Source: Prunella strophiata (Eukaryota; Chordata; Aves; Passeriformes; Prunellidae). Taken from it: 64,000 nucleotides of DNA. The stretch's first letter is position 1. Every line of letters begins with the position of its first letter. The stretch covers positions 17,775,266 through 17,839,265 of the forward strand of contig JAZBQD010000021.1 of the NCBI GenBank assembly GCA_036583965.1. Reading direction: 5' to 3'. The translations under genes were made by a program, and so were the position numbers. Of this stretch, positions 1 through 13,373 are shown in pieces. Under the pieces are notes generated by a model, which saw nothing but the letters and a program-made list of their open reading frames with translations, was not told the origin of the DNA and ran no database searches.

Positions 1-463
1 TATGATATGATATGATATGATATGATATGATATGATATGATATGATATGATATGATATGATATGATATGATATGATATGATATGATATGATATGATATGA
101 TATGATATGATATGATATGATATGATATGATATGATATGATATGATATGATATGATATGATATGATATGATATGATATGATATGATATGATATGATATGA
201 TATGATATGATATGATATGATATGATATGATATGATATGATATGATATGATATGATATGATATGATATGATATGATATGATATGATATGATATGATATGA
301 TATGATATGATATGATATGATATGATATGATATGATATGATATGATATGATATGATATGATATGATATGATATGATATGATATGATATGATATGATATGA
401 TATGATATGATATGATATGATATGATATGATATGATATGATATGATATGATATGATATGATAT
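1..463. repeat. TATGA pentamer microsatellite, cut by the window edge
   Basis: About 92 uninterrupted copies of the 5-bp unit TATGA run from the first base to position 463, with no variant unit visible. The array begins outside the window, so its true length is unknown. Perfect homogeneity over this length suggests recent or ongoing slippage. It ends abruptly at TATCAGCTGAG. Confidence 0.98.
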
Positions 464-991
464 CAGCTGAGAAAGCAGGAAGCTGACATGCTGAAATATT
501 CCACCCAGCTTCTGGAGAAACCCTTGGCTGGTGCTGACATCAGAGGGCCTCAGGATGGGGGAAAATAATAAATAAAGTGCAATCCCTCTGCAGAGCAGCA
601 GCACACCCCAAAGTGAGGAACACAAGGCAGAGGAAATCCCTGTCTCCCAGCTTTAGATTGCTCAGTGGCTCCTCAGCATTTGCAAATCAACTGGGTTTTG
701 AGGCTGTGAGTCAGAAGCTTGAGCACAGGCTGTGGGAATGTTTTCATCCCAGGACACCCAAATCTCCAATTTTCTCCTGGTGTTTTGGGCCCCTCTGTGT
801 GAGGAGACAGAGATTGTGGTGGTTTGTGCAGCAGGGGAATGGATTGGGGGAACCTCAAATTCCCAGTTTGGAACTGGGAATGATTCCCAGTGAGGGGGAG
901 CAGTGTGTCCATGGCCATTCCAGGCCAAGCTTCTGTAATTCCATAAATTGTCCCCTTGGTTCTGTTCCTGCTGCTCAAAGGGGTTTTTCTC
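464..991. other. Unique intergenic sequence, no gene recognised
   Basis: Non-repetitive sequence between the pentamer array and the first solo LTR. A 217-codon open frame (577-1230) runs through it into the LTR but has no recognisable domain and no splice or promoter context, so I treat it as chance. Confidence 0.6.
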
Positions 992-1617
992 TGTCAGAAC
1001 CCAGCACATCCCTCTGGCTGCCCTGGATGGCTCCAGCCCCTGGCAGGGGGCTCAAAGGCCTTGGCACAGAGCCCAAGACCCCTGTGCCTTTGATTTTGAA
1101 CCATGGAGAAAATTACCAACCTTATATGAGGAGTTACAAGCCACACAAATTAAGTAGAGCAATAGTTAGTTTATCACAGGGTGAAAAAGTAGAATTTTGG
1201 GGTTTTTTTAGAATGAGGGTTCGGGGGTGAAGATGGAGGAATTTGGGTGTGTTCTGTCCTTCTTTCTCCTTCTTCACAGCCTCCATCTTCTGGGTGATGG
1301 TGGCACTTCTGGATTGGTTTAGAGTAGAGTTGGGCTGTGTAACACAGGTGATAGGTATTGGAAAATAACTGTAAATAATGTACAGGTAGTTTTTAGTATA
1401 AAAAGACAACACTGCCCCAGAGGTGGGCAGTGTGCCTGGGACTGACCTGCTGAACAGAGCTGGGCTGGACAGGGAGAAAATTTGTTAGATAAGAAATAAT
1501 AAACAACCTTGGGAACTGCACAAGAAGACTCCTGACTCCTTCTTTGGTTCATGGGCTGGGACACAGAGACTCTCAAACAGATCAGGGTGATCTCCAGCTC
1601 CTGAGAGACCCATGACA
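992..1617 (+). mobile_element. Solo ERVK-like LTR, family 1 copy A (626 bp)
   Basis: The element begins TGTCAGAACCC and ends CATGACA. It is flanked by near-identical 6-bp duplications, TTTCTC at 986-991 and TTTCTG at 1618-1623. Inside are a TATA box (TATAAAAAG, 1397-1405) and an AATAAA poly(A) signal (1498-1503), the order expected of U3-R-U5 on the plus strand. Copies at 12559, 34174 and 36573 match along the whole length. No retroviral coding region adjoins it, so it is a solo LTR left by recombination. A 6-bp duplication is typical of class II (ERVK, alpharetrovirus-like) elements; the class is an inference. Confidence 0.93.
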
Positions 1618-1623
1618 TTTCTG

Positions 1624-2736
1624 CAGTCACTGAGAGGTTCAGGCAATGTTTTCTGTTTAAGGACATTGAGGACTTCACCTGCTTCAGAGCAAGATGAGTA
1701 AAGATCATGATGCTTAATAAAATAATTATGAATTTAGTCATTTATCTTGCTATGTTCTCATCCATAAGGAGGGGGAAATATGAAAGTGTTAATTGATATT
1801 TCTCATTAATTGACAGCATTTGTAGATAAATCCCAAAGTATGAATTTTGGCCAGATCCAGACATTTCTGTGTGATTGGTAACTGAGTTCAAAAGGTCTTC
1901 ATTTTACATTTTGGCTTACTGAGTCTTTTCAAAGAAAATTGAAAGTTAAAAAGCTCATTTTAAAAATGTATTTAAATTAAATACCATTCTTTCAGCTTCA
2001 GGGTTCATAAATGTTTTCAGTCACATCAGTATCTATTAGAAAATATTTAAACAGACATTACAAAAGTAAGTATAGAAAGAATTAATTTGCAACATTTTAT
2101 CATAAAGGCATTTGCAAATTGCTTCCTACATTACTTGACTATTTATAGCTATTTGTTCTTTTTCCACTGGAGCAGACTGAAATTCTCCTTTCCAGCTTCT
2201 TGCTGTTATCTCCTGAAATGAATTGTGTTCCCCACACAGCCCCCACGATCAATACAAATATGCTTTGATTTTTTCACCAAACAATTACCCCTAAATACCA
2301 GAGTTCATTGCCAGGTTAGTGCATCTCCTGCTGCTGATTCAGAACTGGGGGACTCATTTGTAACCACTTTCTCCTGGCATTATCATTCAGGAGTTGAGTG
2401 ATGTGGTGCCTCACTATCAGTTTATTTCCAAACACAGTGAAATGTTTGACTCCATCACCTGAACAAAAGAATCCTTTTCCCCAATTCTTCATGAATGCAG
2501 CACTTCTTCTTTTGATGTGATTTGGGTTGTGAGGTCTCTTAAAAAGAGTGGAAAGCTTTGCCACTTTTTGAGGAGCTTGACTTAAATTCAGAAATGCTGG
2601 TGAGGACGTTATAAAAAATCAATTTACACCAAGGTGTATTTTGAGCTAAACTCTGTAAAGTCCCTGCAAAAGGTAAATTTGAGAAGAATAAACTGCTTCA
2701 GCTACAATATTCCTAATCTTTATTTAAGACACATAA
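1624..2736. other. AT-rich intergenic sequence, nothing recognised
   Basis: Mostly unique AT-rich sequence. I see no conserved reading frame, tandem repeat or mobile-element end. Confidence 0.55.
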
Positions 2737-2796
2737 TCACAGAATAATTAGTGTTTGAAAAGACCTCCAAGATCATCAAGTCCAACACTTTATTTG
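2737..2796 (-). mobile_element. CR1 LINE 3' end remnant, antisense
   Basis: The plus strand reads CACAGAATAATTAG...GAAAAGACCTCCAAGATCATC...AAGTCCAAC. This is the reverse complement of the 3' end of avian CR1 retrotransposons. Only about 60 bp are recognisable. CR1 is the dominant LINE of birds and is normally 5'-truncated. Confidence 0.8.
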
Positions 2797-4704
2797 TCCT
2801 TTTGGAGGATATACAAATAAACAAAAAGCAAAATAAGGAAGTGTGCACAGAGAAAACAAAAGCTTGCTCATCAGCCTCAGCAGGTTTTCCACCAAGGATG
2901 AAAATATCTGTGTCATAGTACAAGTGGCTGATATTTTCTGTTTTATCAAATAAACTTCTGACAGAGTATTAAAAGGAAATTTGCACAGTGTTTGGGGAGA
3001 TAAACTGCAGCTCACTGAACTCAGAGCACTTCAGAGACACCATTCAGTGCCTAGGAAGGGGAATAAGAAAACAGTTTTCTTATCTCAGAGGAGGATCTTG
3101 TGTTTTTAAAGTGAAAAGTTGCCTTTTCCCCAAGTGAGGACTGACTCCTCTCAGCCTCCAGCCTCACTGGGGCACAGTGAGCTGCTCAAGGCTGCTCTTC
3201 ATCACAGATTTACTCCTCACATATTTCCCTTCATTCCATGATGTTTCTTCTGTGCCATTTACAATTAATCTGGGATTAATGAGTTACTTTAAATGCTTCC
3301 CCTGTGGGCAACAGCCCACCTGTATTTATTTGTTTTGGATTTCCTCCCTGGAGCAAGTTACCATTCAGTGGGTATTCAATCCCAAGTTGTTTTCACAGAC
3401 AGGAGCCAAGGTGGAGGCATTTTCCTCTTTGATGTCCTTTATTTATTGTTTCACAGCTGGAAAGGGACTGGTTCTGCCACGTTTTTTGAATGAAATGGAA
3501 GTTGTTGCATTAAATCAATACCAAATCTGATAAGGTATTAGGAGTCATATGAGTTCTTGAAAACTCACTATGGACAAAGGCTTGGCTTAGCAACTTTTTT
3601 AGTTTTTTCACCCCAGAATTATAATGAAGAAGACAAAGGAATGTTTTTAATCCTGAATCAGTTGCATATCAGTCACTTTTCCAAGCTGTTTGCTCCCAGC
3701 AGCTTTCCTGCCAGCAGCTCAGTTGTTAATTCCCTGTTCTGACCCGGGCACAGGGAGTCCCTTTGTGCTTAACCCCTTTGTATTTATTTATTTGGCCAAA
3801 CCCCTAAATGTGACTCACTAGATCACCCCTACAGGCTCGTAGAGGCTGGGAAGTGCCCATTTACTCACTTTTATCTGCCCCTAAACCTCTCTGTGGCTGT
3901 TGCAGCCTGGCAGTGGGCAGGGATAAGAGCTAACCTGCCCTGGGAAGCTGCAAACTTGGCCAAGCCTGGGAGCTGGGGATAAATAAATAAATCAATGTCT
4001 AATAAATCCACATCCGTGGTGGCTCAGGGCAGAACAGTCCAGCCTGAACATCCTCCTGCAGGCTGTTTGATCCTGGATGAGCCCAGGATAAAAACCTTCC
4101 TCCCTCACTGCTGGGGGAGCCAGAAAAATGAGTTTGTGAGAGGCAGCTCAGCTCCCAAGCCAGGCTGAAAGCAGAGAAATCCTTCCCAAGGAAAACCCTC
4201 CCTGCTCACAGGGTGACCCATGTCTGCAGCATTTTGTCCTCTCCTGTTTGTGTGATTAGAAAGTTCAGAGGTAATTTCAGAAGCTTCTCAAGGTTGCTCA
4301 ATGTCTGCCCACCCGCTGGGATTCAGTGTGATAATCAGATTAAACATGTTCTGGATTGAAAAATGATCAAACATTTCCTGCATTTGGCTCCCCAGGGTTT
4401 TCCAGGGCTTTTACATTTTAATAAAAAACCTCTCACCGTTTTATTTAAGAAAAGTAGAAACAACCTACAAATCTGTGCTGTTGTCCTAATAATTGCTTTA
4501 TATTTTAAGCAGGCATTTTTCTGTAGTTAACCTTCTGCTATGCACATTAAAATGAAGTTCAGAGGAAAACTTCTGTAGTGATGGTGGCATTGAGCATTTG
4601 ATGATTAATTTGCTGCATTACCTGGAGGAGCAGTACTTATTTATAGGGTTTGCTTCTTGTGGGACACTTTTCTGAGGAGTATAATAATATAATAAGTTGA
4701 ATAA
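2797..4704. other. Unique intergenic sequence, no gene recognised
   Basis: No mobile element or conserved frame identified. Open frames here, such as 3177-3530, are short and have no recognisable family. Confidence 0.5.
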
Positions 4705-5710
4705 CATATATAATATAATATAATATAATATATATAATATAATATATATAATATAATATATATAATATAATATAATATATATAATATAATATAATATAAT
4801 ATATATAATATAATATATATAATATAATATAATATATATAATATAATATATATAATATAATATAATATATATAATATAATATAATATAATATAATATAAT
4901 ATAATATAATATAATATATATAATATAATATATATAATATAATATATATAATATAATATATATAATATAATATAATATATATAATATAATATATATAATA
5001 TAATATAATATAATATAATATATATAATATAATATAATATAATATAATATAATATATATAATATAATATAATATAATATATATAATATAATATAATATAT
5101 ATAATATAATATAATATAATATAATATAATATAATATATATAATATAATATAATATAATATATATAATATAATATAATATAATATATATAATATAATATA
5201 TATAATATAATATATATAATATAATATATATAATATAATATATATAATATAATATAATATATATAATATAATATAATATAATATATATAATATAATATAA
5301 TATATATAATATAATATATATAATATAATATAATATAATATAATATATATAATATAATATAATATAATATATATAATATAATATATATAATATAATATAT
5401 ATAATATAATATATATAATATAATATAATATATATAATATAATATATATAATATAATATATATAATATAATATATATAATATAATATATATAATATAATA
5501 TAATATAATATAATATATATAATATAATATAATATAATATATATAATATAATATATATAATATAATATATATAATATAATATATATAATATAATATATAT
5601 AATATAATATAATATAATATAATATAATATAATATAATATAATATAATATAATATAATATAATATAATATAATATATATAATATAATATATATAATATAA
5701 TATATATAAT
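4705..5710. repeat. TATAA/TATATAA compound microsatellite, ~1.0 kb
   Basis: The array consists only of A and T and alternates 5-bp TATAA and 7-bp TATATAA units in an irregular order. A degenerate edge starts at about 4678. On the minus strand all three frames stay open and give Tyr/Ile/Leu-only translations of 357 to 474 residues; these are artefacts. The array should be extremely easy to melt and hard to assemble. Confidence 0.97.
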
Positions 5711-8330
5711 GCAAAGATATTGTTTGGTGATCTGAGCATAACCCTGGAAGTTGTGGTTTTCTGCAATACTGGTAATATCACTGTCCAACAGCATTTTGGA
5801 AATCTGATTTTCTGTATTATTGCAGTGCTTTATAAATATTCTCTCTCCTGTGAAATGAGGATCCTTCCTCAATACTTGCTCTACTGAGAGCAAATACTTG
5901 GGGCTTTTAGAAATGAAAAGTTTATCACATTTTTTGACTTGGTGTTGCATAAAAAACCTTTGAAAGCTGAATTTGGCAGAGGGGCAGCAGAGAGTGGAGT
6001 GAGCCAGAAAGGATTGGGATTGTTTGGGGGAGGGATTGGGCAGTGCTGAAATCAGAGCCAAAACCTGCCCTGACCCTGTGCTTCACTTCACCATCCATCA
6101 AATCCAGGAGAAATAATGATGTCATGTGCTGTAAGAGTAATTTCCTGTGATATTAAAGTTGCCCTGGGTGATAGTTCAGTGTGATAAACGTCTCTGCAGG
6201 TTTTTACTTATCTCAGGTGTAAATCCAAGAGCACTCAGGGTGGCATTTGGCTTTTCCTGTCCTGGGGATTTGTCTTGCTGGGAGTCAGGATCACATCCCA
6301 TCCCTGCCAGAGGCAATAAGGTGGGAAAAGTCTTTTTTTTTTTTTTTTTTTTTTGTCCCAGGGATGTACTTGTCTGGCTGATGGCTCCAGGAGGGGTTTG
6401 TAGGAGTTTACCTGCTCTGCTCTGGATTCTGTAATGAGTTTGGGAGCACTAATTGATTCAGACAGGGTTTTATTGGGTGTCAGGGTGGCCACTGCTCCAG
6501 GTTTAGCAATTTATATCATTGATACTGTCCAACAGATCCTGCTGAATCAATTAATGATGGTGTATTAGAACAGAAAATAAATTAATTCCTTAGTTCTGCC
6601 AAGGAAGGTGTTTTCTGCTCTGGAGTAGTAACTGATAAAAGAGCAGTGAGTGGGATTAGTAGAAGGAAAATTCATTATTTGAAAGGTTCTTGGAGTAACC
6701 CCCATTTTTAAAGATGTGGCAGATACAGCCTCTCATACAGGTGGAGAAATAAATTAATTCATGGATTTAATCAAAAATGTCAGAGGTCAGTCAAAACAAG
6801 TTCTGCACCATACTTGACTTTTGACATGTAAAATATAAATTGACATTGGTTTGGGGGGTCTTGTACAGAACAGTTCCCAATTTGCTGATTTTCCCCACCT
6901 TTAATAATCTTTGAGCACTTTTAGAGCAGGTAGTTTTGCATGAACTTAGCAATTGATTCAAAATTAAACAAGAGGTGGTGCAGGTAGAGAGAAATAATTA
7001 AAATTTTATTAGGTTCAGCTGCATCAATCCTGATATATTTCCCACTTCATCTTTCTTTCAACTGGAATTAAAAAATGCAGCTGTTCTTGACTAATTTTAT
7101 TATTTTATAACTCGCTTCAAAAATTTATATAAACTTCAGATGCTCAGCATTTTTTTGCAAATGTTGACCCATGAGTGGTCAATTTAAATTGCAGCAAGGT
7201 CAGACCTAGCCCCCATAATTCACATCATGAAATGCCTCATAAAATCTGAAAATCCACACACCAGGAAGTGCAGAGGGAGCAGGATCCTCTTCAGCTGTTG
7301 GAAAAGCAATAGAAGTGTTGCAGTATTTTTCTGTGAAGGAGCAATAATGAAACCTTTCCAGCCAATAGCCTGACTTGATTTTAAAGATTTTAAAGAACAT
7401 TCAAGTTTCTTTATAGTAAAGGCATTTTCTGCCTATATTATAAACATAACACAGAACTGGGGATAAATAACGTGGGGATAAATCTGATATTTCTGTACAA
7501 TAATCTCTGCCAGGCTTGGATTTCCACAGCTCAGTGCCTGTGGCAGGGGAAAAGGATTGGGATTGAAAGCAAAAACATATTGTGGGTAAACAAATGCTGC
7601 CCAAAGTGCTTTGTGGGGTTTGCAGAATAACAGCAGCACTGGTTTTATCAACACCTTTGCACGTGTTGGAATCATCTTGAAATGATTTTCTTGATTTTTT
7701 TTCAGCTTGATTTTCTGCCTGCAATTAAAACTGAATATACGGCAACTTTTTTGGTGGAAAATTGTTCTGAAATTTTATTAAATTATGACCTGGGGAGAGA
7801 ATGTTTTATTAATGCTATTACCTGTGTTCATATGACTAAATGCCACTGAGAGCCTGCATTAATTTGGGTTTTCCTGAATTGGTGCTGGTTTAATTGAGAT
7901 CATTTGGGGCCTCCATTGCTTCCCAAGGATAAAGCAGACAAAGCTCTAGGAATTTTTGTTGCTCTGTGATGCCCTGCAGTTGCCACAGCACAAAATAAAC
8001 CCACACCAATCCACAAAATATTGTCTTATATGAATGATTTCATTCCTATTCCAGGGCTGGCTGTGTAGTTCTTACCTTTGTTAGGTTGGAATTGCATTTT
8101 ATTTTATGTGAGCATAGGGAGGTACCAATAACTTATTTATATTTGCAAAGATCTTGATCTGACAAAGCACATAAGTCCCATATTGATCAGCAGGATTTAA
8201 GTTGTGTGTTATCCCTCCTGCTGAGAATTTTTAGTGCTCAGTGGCAGTGGGGACAACTCTCTTTTGTAAGCTGTTAAACAGGAAAATTTGGGTGAGGAAA
8301 TTTCTCTCCTATTTCTCCAACACTCAGAAT
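5711..8330. other. Intergenic sequence with a 22-nt poly-T tract
   Basis: Largely unique AT-rich DNA. A run of about 22 T at 6333-6354 could be the reversed poly(A) tail of an old minus-strand retroposed fragment, but I do not recognise the adjacent sequence. No conserved coding frame. Confidence 0.5.
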
Positions 8331-8403
8331 TATTTATAACATATTATAACATTTATAACATAATATTATAACATAATATTTATAACATAATATTATAACA
8401 TTT
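8331..8403. repeat. Short AT-rich tandem repeat (TTATAACATAATAT type)
   Basis: Five or six imperfect units built from TTATAACAT and TAATAT stand side by side. Unit length varies between about 12 and 17 bp, as in slippage-derived repeats. Confidence 0.85.
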
Positions 8404-10440
8404 CATAGTTCAATGGGTTGCTCCTGTGAAAGGGAAATGGGATTATTTTGCTTTGCTCAAAGTTGAACAGATCATGGTGGAGTTTTGGAGTCTTGGATAA
8501 AGCCTGAAACTCAGGTGGGGAGGGTAGAAGTGACACATTGGAGTGTGTGACACATTATTAGTGTGTCCTAAAATGGGTTTAAAAATGGATCCATTTTAAG
8601 GGGGAAAAAAAAAGGATGAAAGGCCAATAGACATAATGGCATGACTGTAATAGTCAGAGTGTGGCTGAGCAAGGGAAGCCAGGGCAGAGATTCCAGGGCA
8701 GAAAGTATTCCCTAATTTACCATACTGATTATTATATAGATAAACACACTCAGTTTTGGGACTTAGAAAAACCAAATGCTCATTTTGGGAGAACAGCTGA
8801 GAGGTGGAAGCTGTGCTTCTGGCTTGGTGGGACACCAGAAATCCTCTACAAGGTCTCCATTTCCAATGATTCCCTTTATTCATCTCTGATCAATAATGAA
8901 ATGTCTTCTTCATCAATAGCAGAAGGAATCTCAAGTAATTCTGAGCTAGGTCCTGCATTTGAGGAAATTAAAGCCTTCCCAGGTTAACCTGAGCTTCTGA
9001 AGTCTGCCAGCATCCCAGAGAGGAGCCCCACTAATTAATACAGATGCTTAAAATAATTAGGGATCTCTTCTTCTGTCAGTTCTGCTCAGGAACTTTTCAG
9101 AGGCGTGAGAGCCTCTTTCTCCTCTGCAATCCACAAGGTTTAAGGAATTATGAGACCTTGGGAGGGAAAAGTTGGGAGCATGGGGAAAGGCAGAGAGATA
9201 AGTGCTGCCTAATTTTAGTGATAGATGTTAGAAGCTTAAAGAAATTAATCTTTTAATGTGATAAATAGGGAGAAGAAGCCTGAGTTAAGCCCAGAAATAC
9301 CTGATATAGGAACCTCCCTCTCTTCCAAGGAACTGGAATCCAGCCTTGGGAACTTGGGGTGGATGTTCTGGGTTTCCCTTGCAATTTGATGTATGCAGCA
9401 AAATACAATGTGTCAGACAGAGAATTGCATCCTCCATCTCAATTTTTATAAAAATCAGGCAGCCTGATCACGTGTGAGCCTGTGGGTGATGTTTATTTAG
9501 AATTTCCCTCAGCCTCCTCCCTGCCATTTTCCTACCCAGTTATTCTTTTCCTTGGATAGACAAACTTGGTTTTTGGCTGTTCATTCTGGAAGGAAGAAAT
9601 TCTGCAGAGCTTGAAATTGCATGGATGGTTCTAAAGAGGATGAGAACAAAACTGCACACCCCTCACTCCTCTCCCACCTCTGCCCAGCCAGCTTTAAATT
9701 TTCCCTTTAAATTTAGCATCTTGCAGTCTTGCACCACTCAGTTCCCATTTTTCAAGCTGTTGTGAAATTTGCAGCCTTTCAATAATCTTTGTATTAATTT
9801 CCTCACGCTGAAAATAAGTAATTACTCCCATTTTTCAAAATGGGATCCAAATTAAGAGGCTACACTGCATCTTCCCTTGCTGGTTATTTCAGGAGAGCTA
9901 ATCTACAACGTGGGTGACCTTTTCCAAATTTGGACCCATCTGGCATTTTCAAATGGAATTGAGTATTGATCCCCACACTGTTAATTTATTGTTTAATTAA
10001 GAAATCATCGTGCTGTGATGTGGTTTGATGGCACATCCTTTTCCACATCAGCCAATTAACGTGGAGAGCCATCACAAAACTATCACTTTTTATTATTTTT
10101 TTTTAATGGAGCTTCCCAGAAGTGGAGGTCTCCTCTCTTGGACTAATGGTTTGCAATGCATTTCAGCATTAATGACCTGCAGGAGCTGCTGTAGGAAGTA
10201 AATCCTGAGTTTTTTATTGTTTGGGGAGGATCAAGGTGCTGCTTCCTGGCCTTGATGGAGTTTCTGGAGTTCCTCTGTGCAGCCCAGGTCACCAACACCT
10301 CTCTGAAATAGGAGAAAGTGGTTGTTAAAAACCAGTCAGGGCTGGGTTTGCTGTGCTGCCTTTGCTTATCAGGGAGAAGAAACAATATTTCTGCCACGAG
10401 GCAGCACCATCAAGATTTCAAGGGTCAAGTTCCTTTCCTG
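8404..10440. other. Unique intergenic sequence, no gene recognised
   Basis: No mobile element, tandem repeat or conserved coding frame identified. The 108-codon frame at 8661-8987 has no recognisable family. Confidence 0.5.
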
Positions 10441-10560
10441 TGCGTGAAAAAGATTTAAAAATTTAAAAATATTTCGAATCTTTAAAGATTTTGCTTTAAA
10501 AATTATTTCAAGGTTTAAATCTTTAAATTTAAAGATTTAAACCTTTAAAAAGGTTTGTGA
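10441..10560. repeat. TTTAAA-rich palindromic cluster with a 36-bp perfect palindrome
   Basis: Positions 10510-10545 form an uninterrupted 36-bp palindrome: AAGGTTTAAATCTTTAAA followed by its exact reverse complement, with no spacer. A smaller palindrome, AATCTTTAAAGATT, lies just upstream at about 10478-10491 and shares the ATCTTTAAAGAT core. It could form a cruciform or hairpin. I recognise no known element in it. Confidence 0.9.
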
Positions 10561-12459
10561 TGCTGCCAAAGTATTTATAATTCGTGTATGTGAAAGTGTG
10601 CCCAAGCAAACATGAGTTTCATGTGTTTTCTGCAGAACATTTGTGTCTTAAAAGGCACCTCTCAGTACAGCTTATTTTTTATTTTTAGTTGTTTGTAAGT
10701 CTTGTTTTCTGCCTCCTCAGCCCCCTACTTAATGTCCCATCCAAAATCTCCTGTGAATGAGCACTGAAACTAAAATCCTGGTTGGAACACTTGAGCCAAG
10801 GACTTCTCTTGCAGAAAGATTTTTGGGGTGTTTAAAGTTATCTAAAATATTCTTGCTTGACCAGGCAGCCCCAGGTGTGTTCAAGGAGCAAATCTGACCA
10901 TGGAAACTTCAATTATAAAGTAACAACTTTAAAGCAAACACTTATTTTTAAAAGGCTGCAAAAGCAATGAAGGGAGAGGAGTGGGAGGGATTTTTTCTTC
11001 TCTTCCTCCTCTTTAAAGTTCTGCCTAAAAGAATCAACATTTTTCCTATGTAACTTTTTTATTTCATAATTATGAAATCAACAGCTCTTCTGTAGTCAGT
11101 TTTGAGGCAAAAATGAATAATATTTATATATCTTTATCAAGTCATTTCTGACCACAATGAAAAGTTACCCATAATATTTTGATTTATTAAAAGTAGATAT
11201 ATTTTTAATTACCAAATAATTTAGTAGAAACACAATATGAGCTCATCTGGCACAAAAGCATCCAGAAATAAATCACAGTGGTGTTAAATTTAATTTGGCC
11301 TAAGCTTCAAACAGAAACCATGATCAGATAATAACTTCAGCTTAGTTATTCAAGTCATCTCTGCAGTTCCAAGTCCACTCTCAAATAAATAGCCTGTCAA
11401 AACAACACATGGTTAGCAGCTCAGCCTTCAAGGAATTACAGGGCCAGAAGCTCCCAAATCCTGGCACTTCTGAAATGAGGAACAAACTACATCAGCTCAA
11501 GGAGCATTATTAGAAAACCTGGCATCACCCTGGTGAAGAAATGGAACCTTGGTGGGGTTTTTTTTGCAGGTAAAGGTTTGAGCAAAATTAAAATACTTTG
11601 AATTCAACCAATGAGAATCCAATGAAAGCAAATTATCTTTGGTCTTCTGAGAAGAGCCTGCAGTTTGGTGTTATTTAATATGTTAACTGTAATTTGAAAT
11701 AAAAGAGGAAGGGAATCTGAAATAATCCCTCTCAATTTTATTTCTCGGGGAGTTTCAACTCTTGGAAGAAAGAAAACAACAGACTTTTACTTCTGATTGT
11801 GAAAATGTTCTTTCCTCAGAATGCAAGTCCCTCAGTGATGCAGAACTGTGACAAAAGTGCACAGGGAAAGGATTGAAAACCTGCTGGGAAACCAAAATTA
11901 TGATCTAAAGCCCACTGAAATGGAAAAATGGGATTCTTCCTATCGACATCACTGGCTTTTAGATCAGGCCCTTGATTTATTGCCAGCAAAAAAAGATCTT
12001 AAAATTTCAGATGCAGTGTCAAAAGCAGGATTCCTTTTAATACCCCATAAAGCAAGGAGGGTGAGAAAGCTGCAGAATGACCAGGTAAAGTAGAAAAGCA
12101 AATGCTTTTCCAGCAGGTCAGAGGAAGGTCACTTGTTTTACAGTTAAGAAATAAGCCCTCAATGGAGAGTGACAGCCAGACTTTCACTCCTGCAGCCCAG
12201 GGAAGGTGCTGGCTGCCAGGGCAAACTGCTTTCCAAAGGGCTTTCACCACTCTCAGGGCTGTGACATAAATTTCAGCAAGGGGAGAGGCTGGACAGGTGA
12301 GAAACACTGAGAAGAGCTGGGTTTTAGGAAGCAGGAGTCCTTAGCAGCAGTGCTGGATGTGCCTGGGATGGCTGGCCAGGATTTTTGGTGGGTGCTGGGA
12401 GGAGGCTGCAAGGTCCCTGCTTGCCCTGGAGAGTGCAGCAGGGAAGAGTCCCCAGGTGG
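10561..12459. other. Unique intergenic sequence, no gene recognised
   Basis: No repeat or gene identified. An 81-codon frame near 11848-12093 starts at GTG, lies in AT-rich DNA and matches no family I know. Confidence 0.5.
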
Positions 12460-12465
12460 GGACAG

Positions 12466-13373
12466 TGTCACTGTAGGACATGAAATAACACGATGCAGAC
12501 AGCAGCTCTTTCCAAAACAAAGAGGTTTATTCATTTCTGACTCCAATTTATAGATCTCTGTCAGAACCCAGCACATCCCTCTGGCTGCCCTGGATGGCTC
12601 CAGCCCCTGGCAGGGGGCTCAGAGACCTTGGCACAGAGCCCAAGACCCCTGTGCCTTTGATCTTGAGCCATGGAAAAAATTACCAACCTTATATGAAGAG
12701 TTGCAAGCCACAAAAATTAAGTAGAGTAATAATTAGCTTATCACAGAGTGGAATAGTAGAATTTTGGGGTTTTTTAGAATGAGGGTTTGGGGCTCAAGAT
12801 GGAGGAATTTGGGCGTGTTCTGTCCTTCTTTCTCCTTCTTCACAGCCTCCATCTTCTGGGTGATGGTGGCACTTTTGGGTTGGTTTAGAGTAGAGTTGGA
12901 CTGTGTAACACAGGTGATGGGTATTGGAAAATAACTGTAAATAATGTACAGGTAGTTTTTAGTACAAAAGACAACACCACCCCAGAGGTGGGCAGTGTGC
13001 CTGGGACTGACCTGCTGAACAGAGCTGGGCTGGACAGGGAGAAAATTTGTTAGATAAGAAATAATAAACAACCTTGGAAACTTCACAAGAAGACTCCTGC
13101 CTGACTCCTTCTTTGGTTCATGGGCTGGGACACAGAGACTCCCAAACAGATCAGGGTCATCTCCAGCTCCTGAGAGAGCCCTGACAAAGTGCCAGTGTCA
13201 CTGGAGGGTGACAGTGCCACCTCCCCAATGCCACTGGGCAACCCAACAGTCCATCAAGTTTCTCATCCTTCATAAAAGAATATAAACAATAAGTTATTCA
13301 CATAAAGCATGTGAGAAAATTCTGTACAAAAATACAAACATCAGAAGAAAAACTTAAAAAATCAGGGTCCTGA
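12466..13373 (-). mobile_element. Solo LTR, family 2 copy A (~300 bp), split by another LTR
   Basis: The left part, 12466-12558, starts TGTCACTGTAGGACA. The right part starts at 13187 (AAGTGCCAGTGTCACTGG) and runs to about 13373. Joined, the two parts match the intact family-2 LTRs at 37843, 45899 and 53550. The poly(A) and TATA motifs read on the minus strand. The outer ends show a degenerate duplication (GACAG left, AACAG right), so the right boundary is approximate. The interruption is the family-1 LTR at 12559-13186, so this copy is older than that insertion. Confidence 0.85.
12559..13186 (+). mobile_element. Solo ERVK-like LTR, family 1 copy B (628 bp), nested
   Basis: It starts TGTCAGAACCC and ends CCTGACA, with the same TATA and AATAAA layout as the copies at 992, 34174 and 36573. 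Unlike those copies it has no target-site duplication: the left flank is GATCTC and the right flank AAGTGC. The host LTR reads continuously across the junction apart from a shared TG. Either the duplication was lost or the insertion was atypical. Confidence 0.9.

Noticed and set aside
577..1230. 217-codon plus-strand frame
   Set aside because: Half of it lies in the solo LTR at 992-1617, with no recognisable domain.
4618..6061. Tyr/Ile/Leu-only frames of 357 to 474 codons
   Set aside because: Pure A/T microsatellite translated in three frames.
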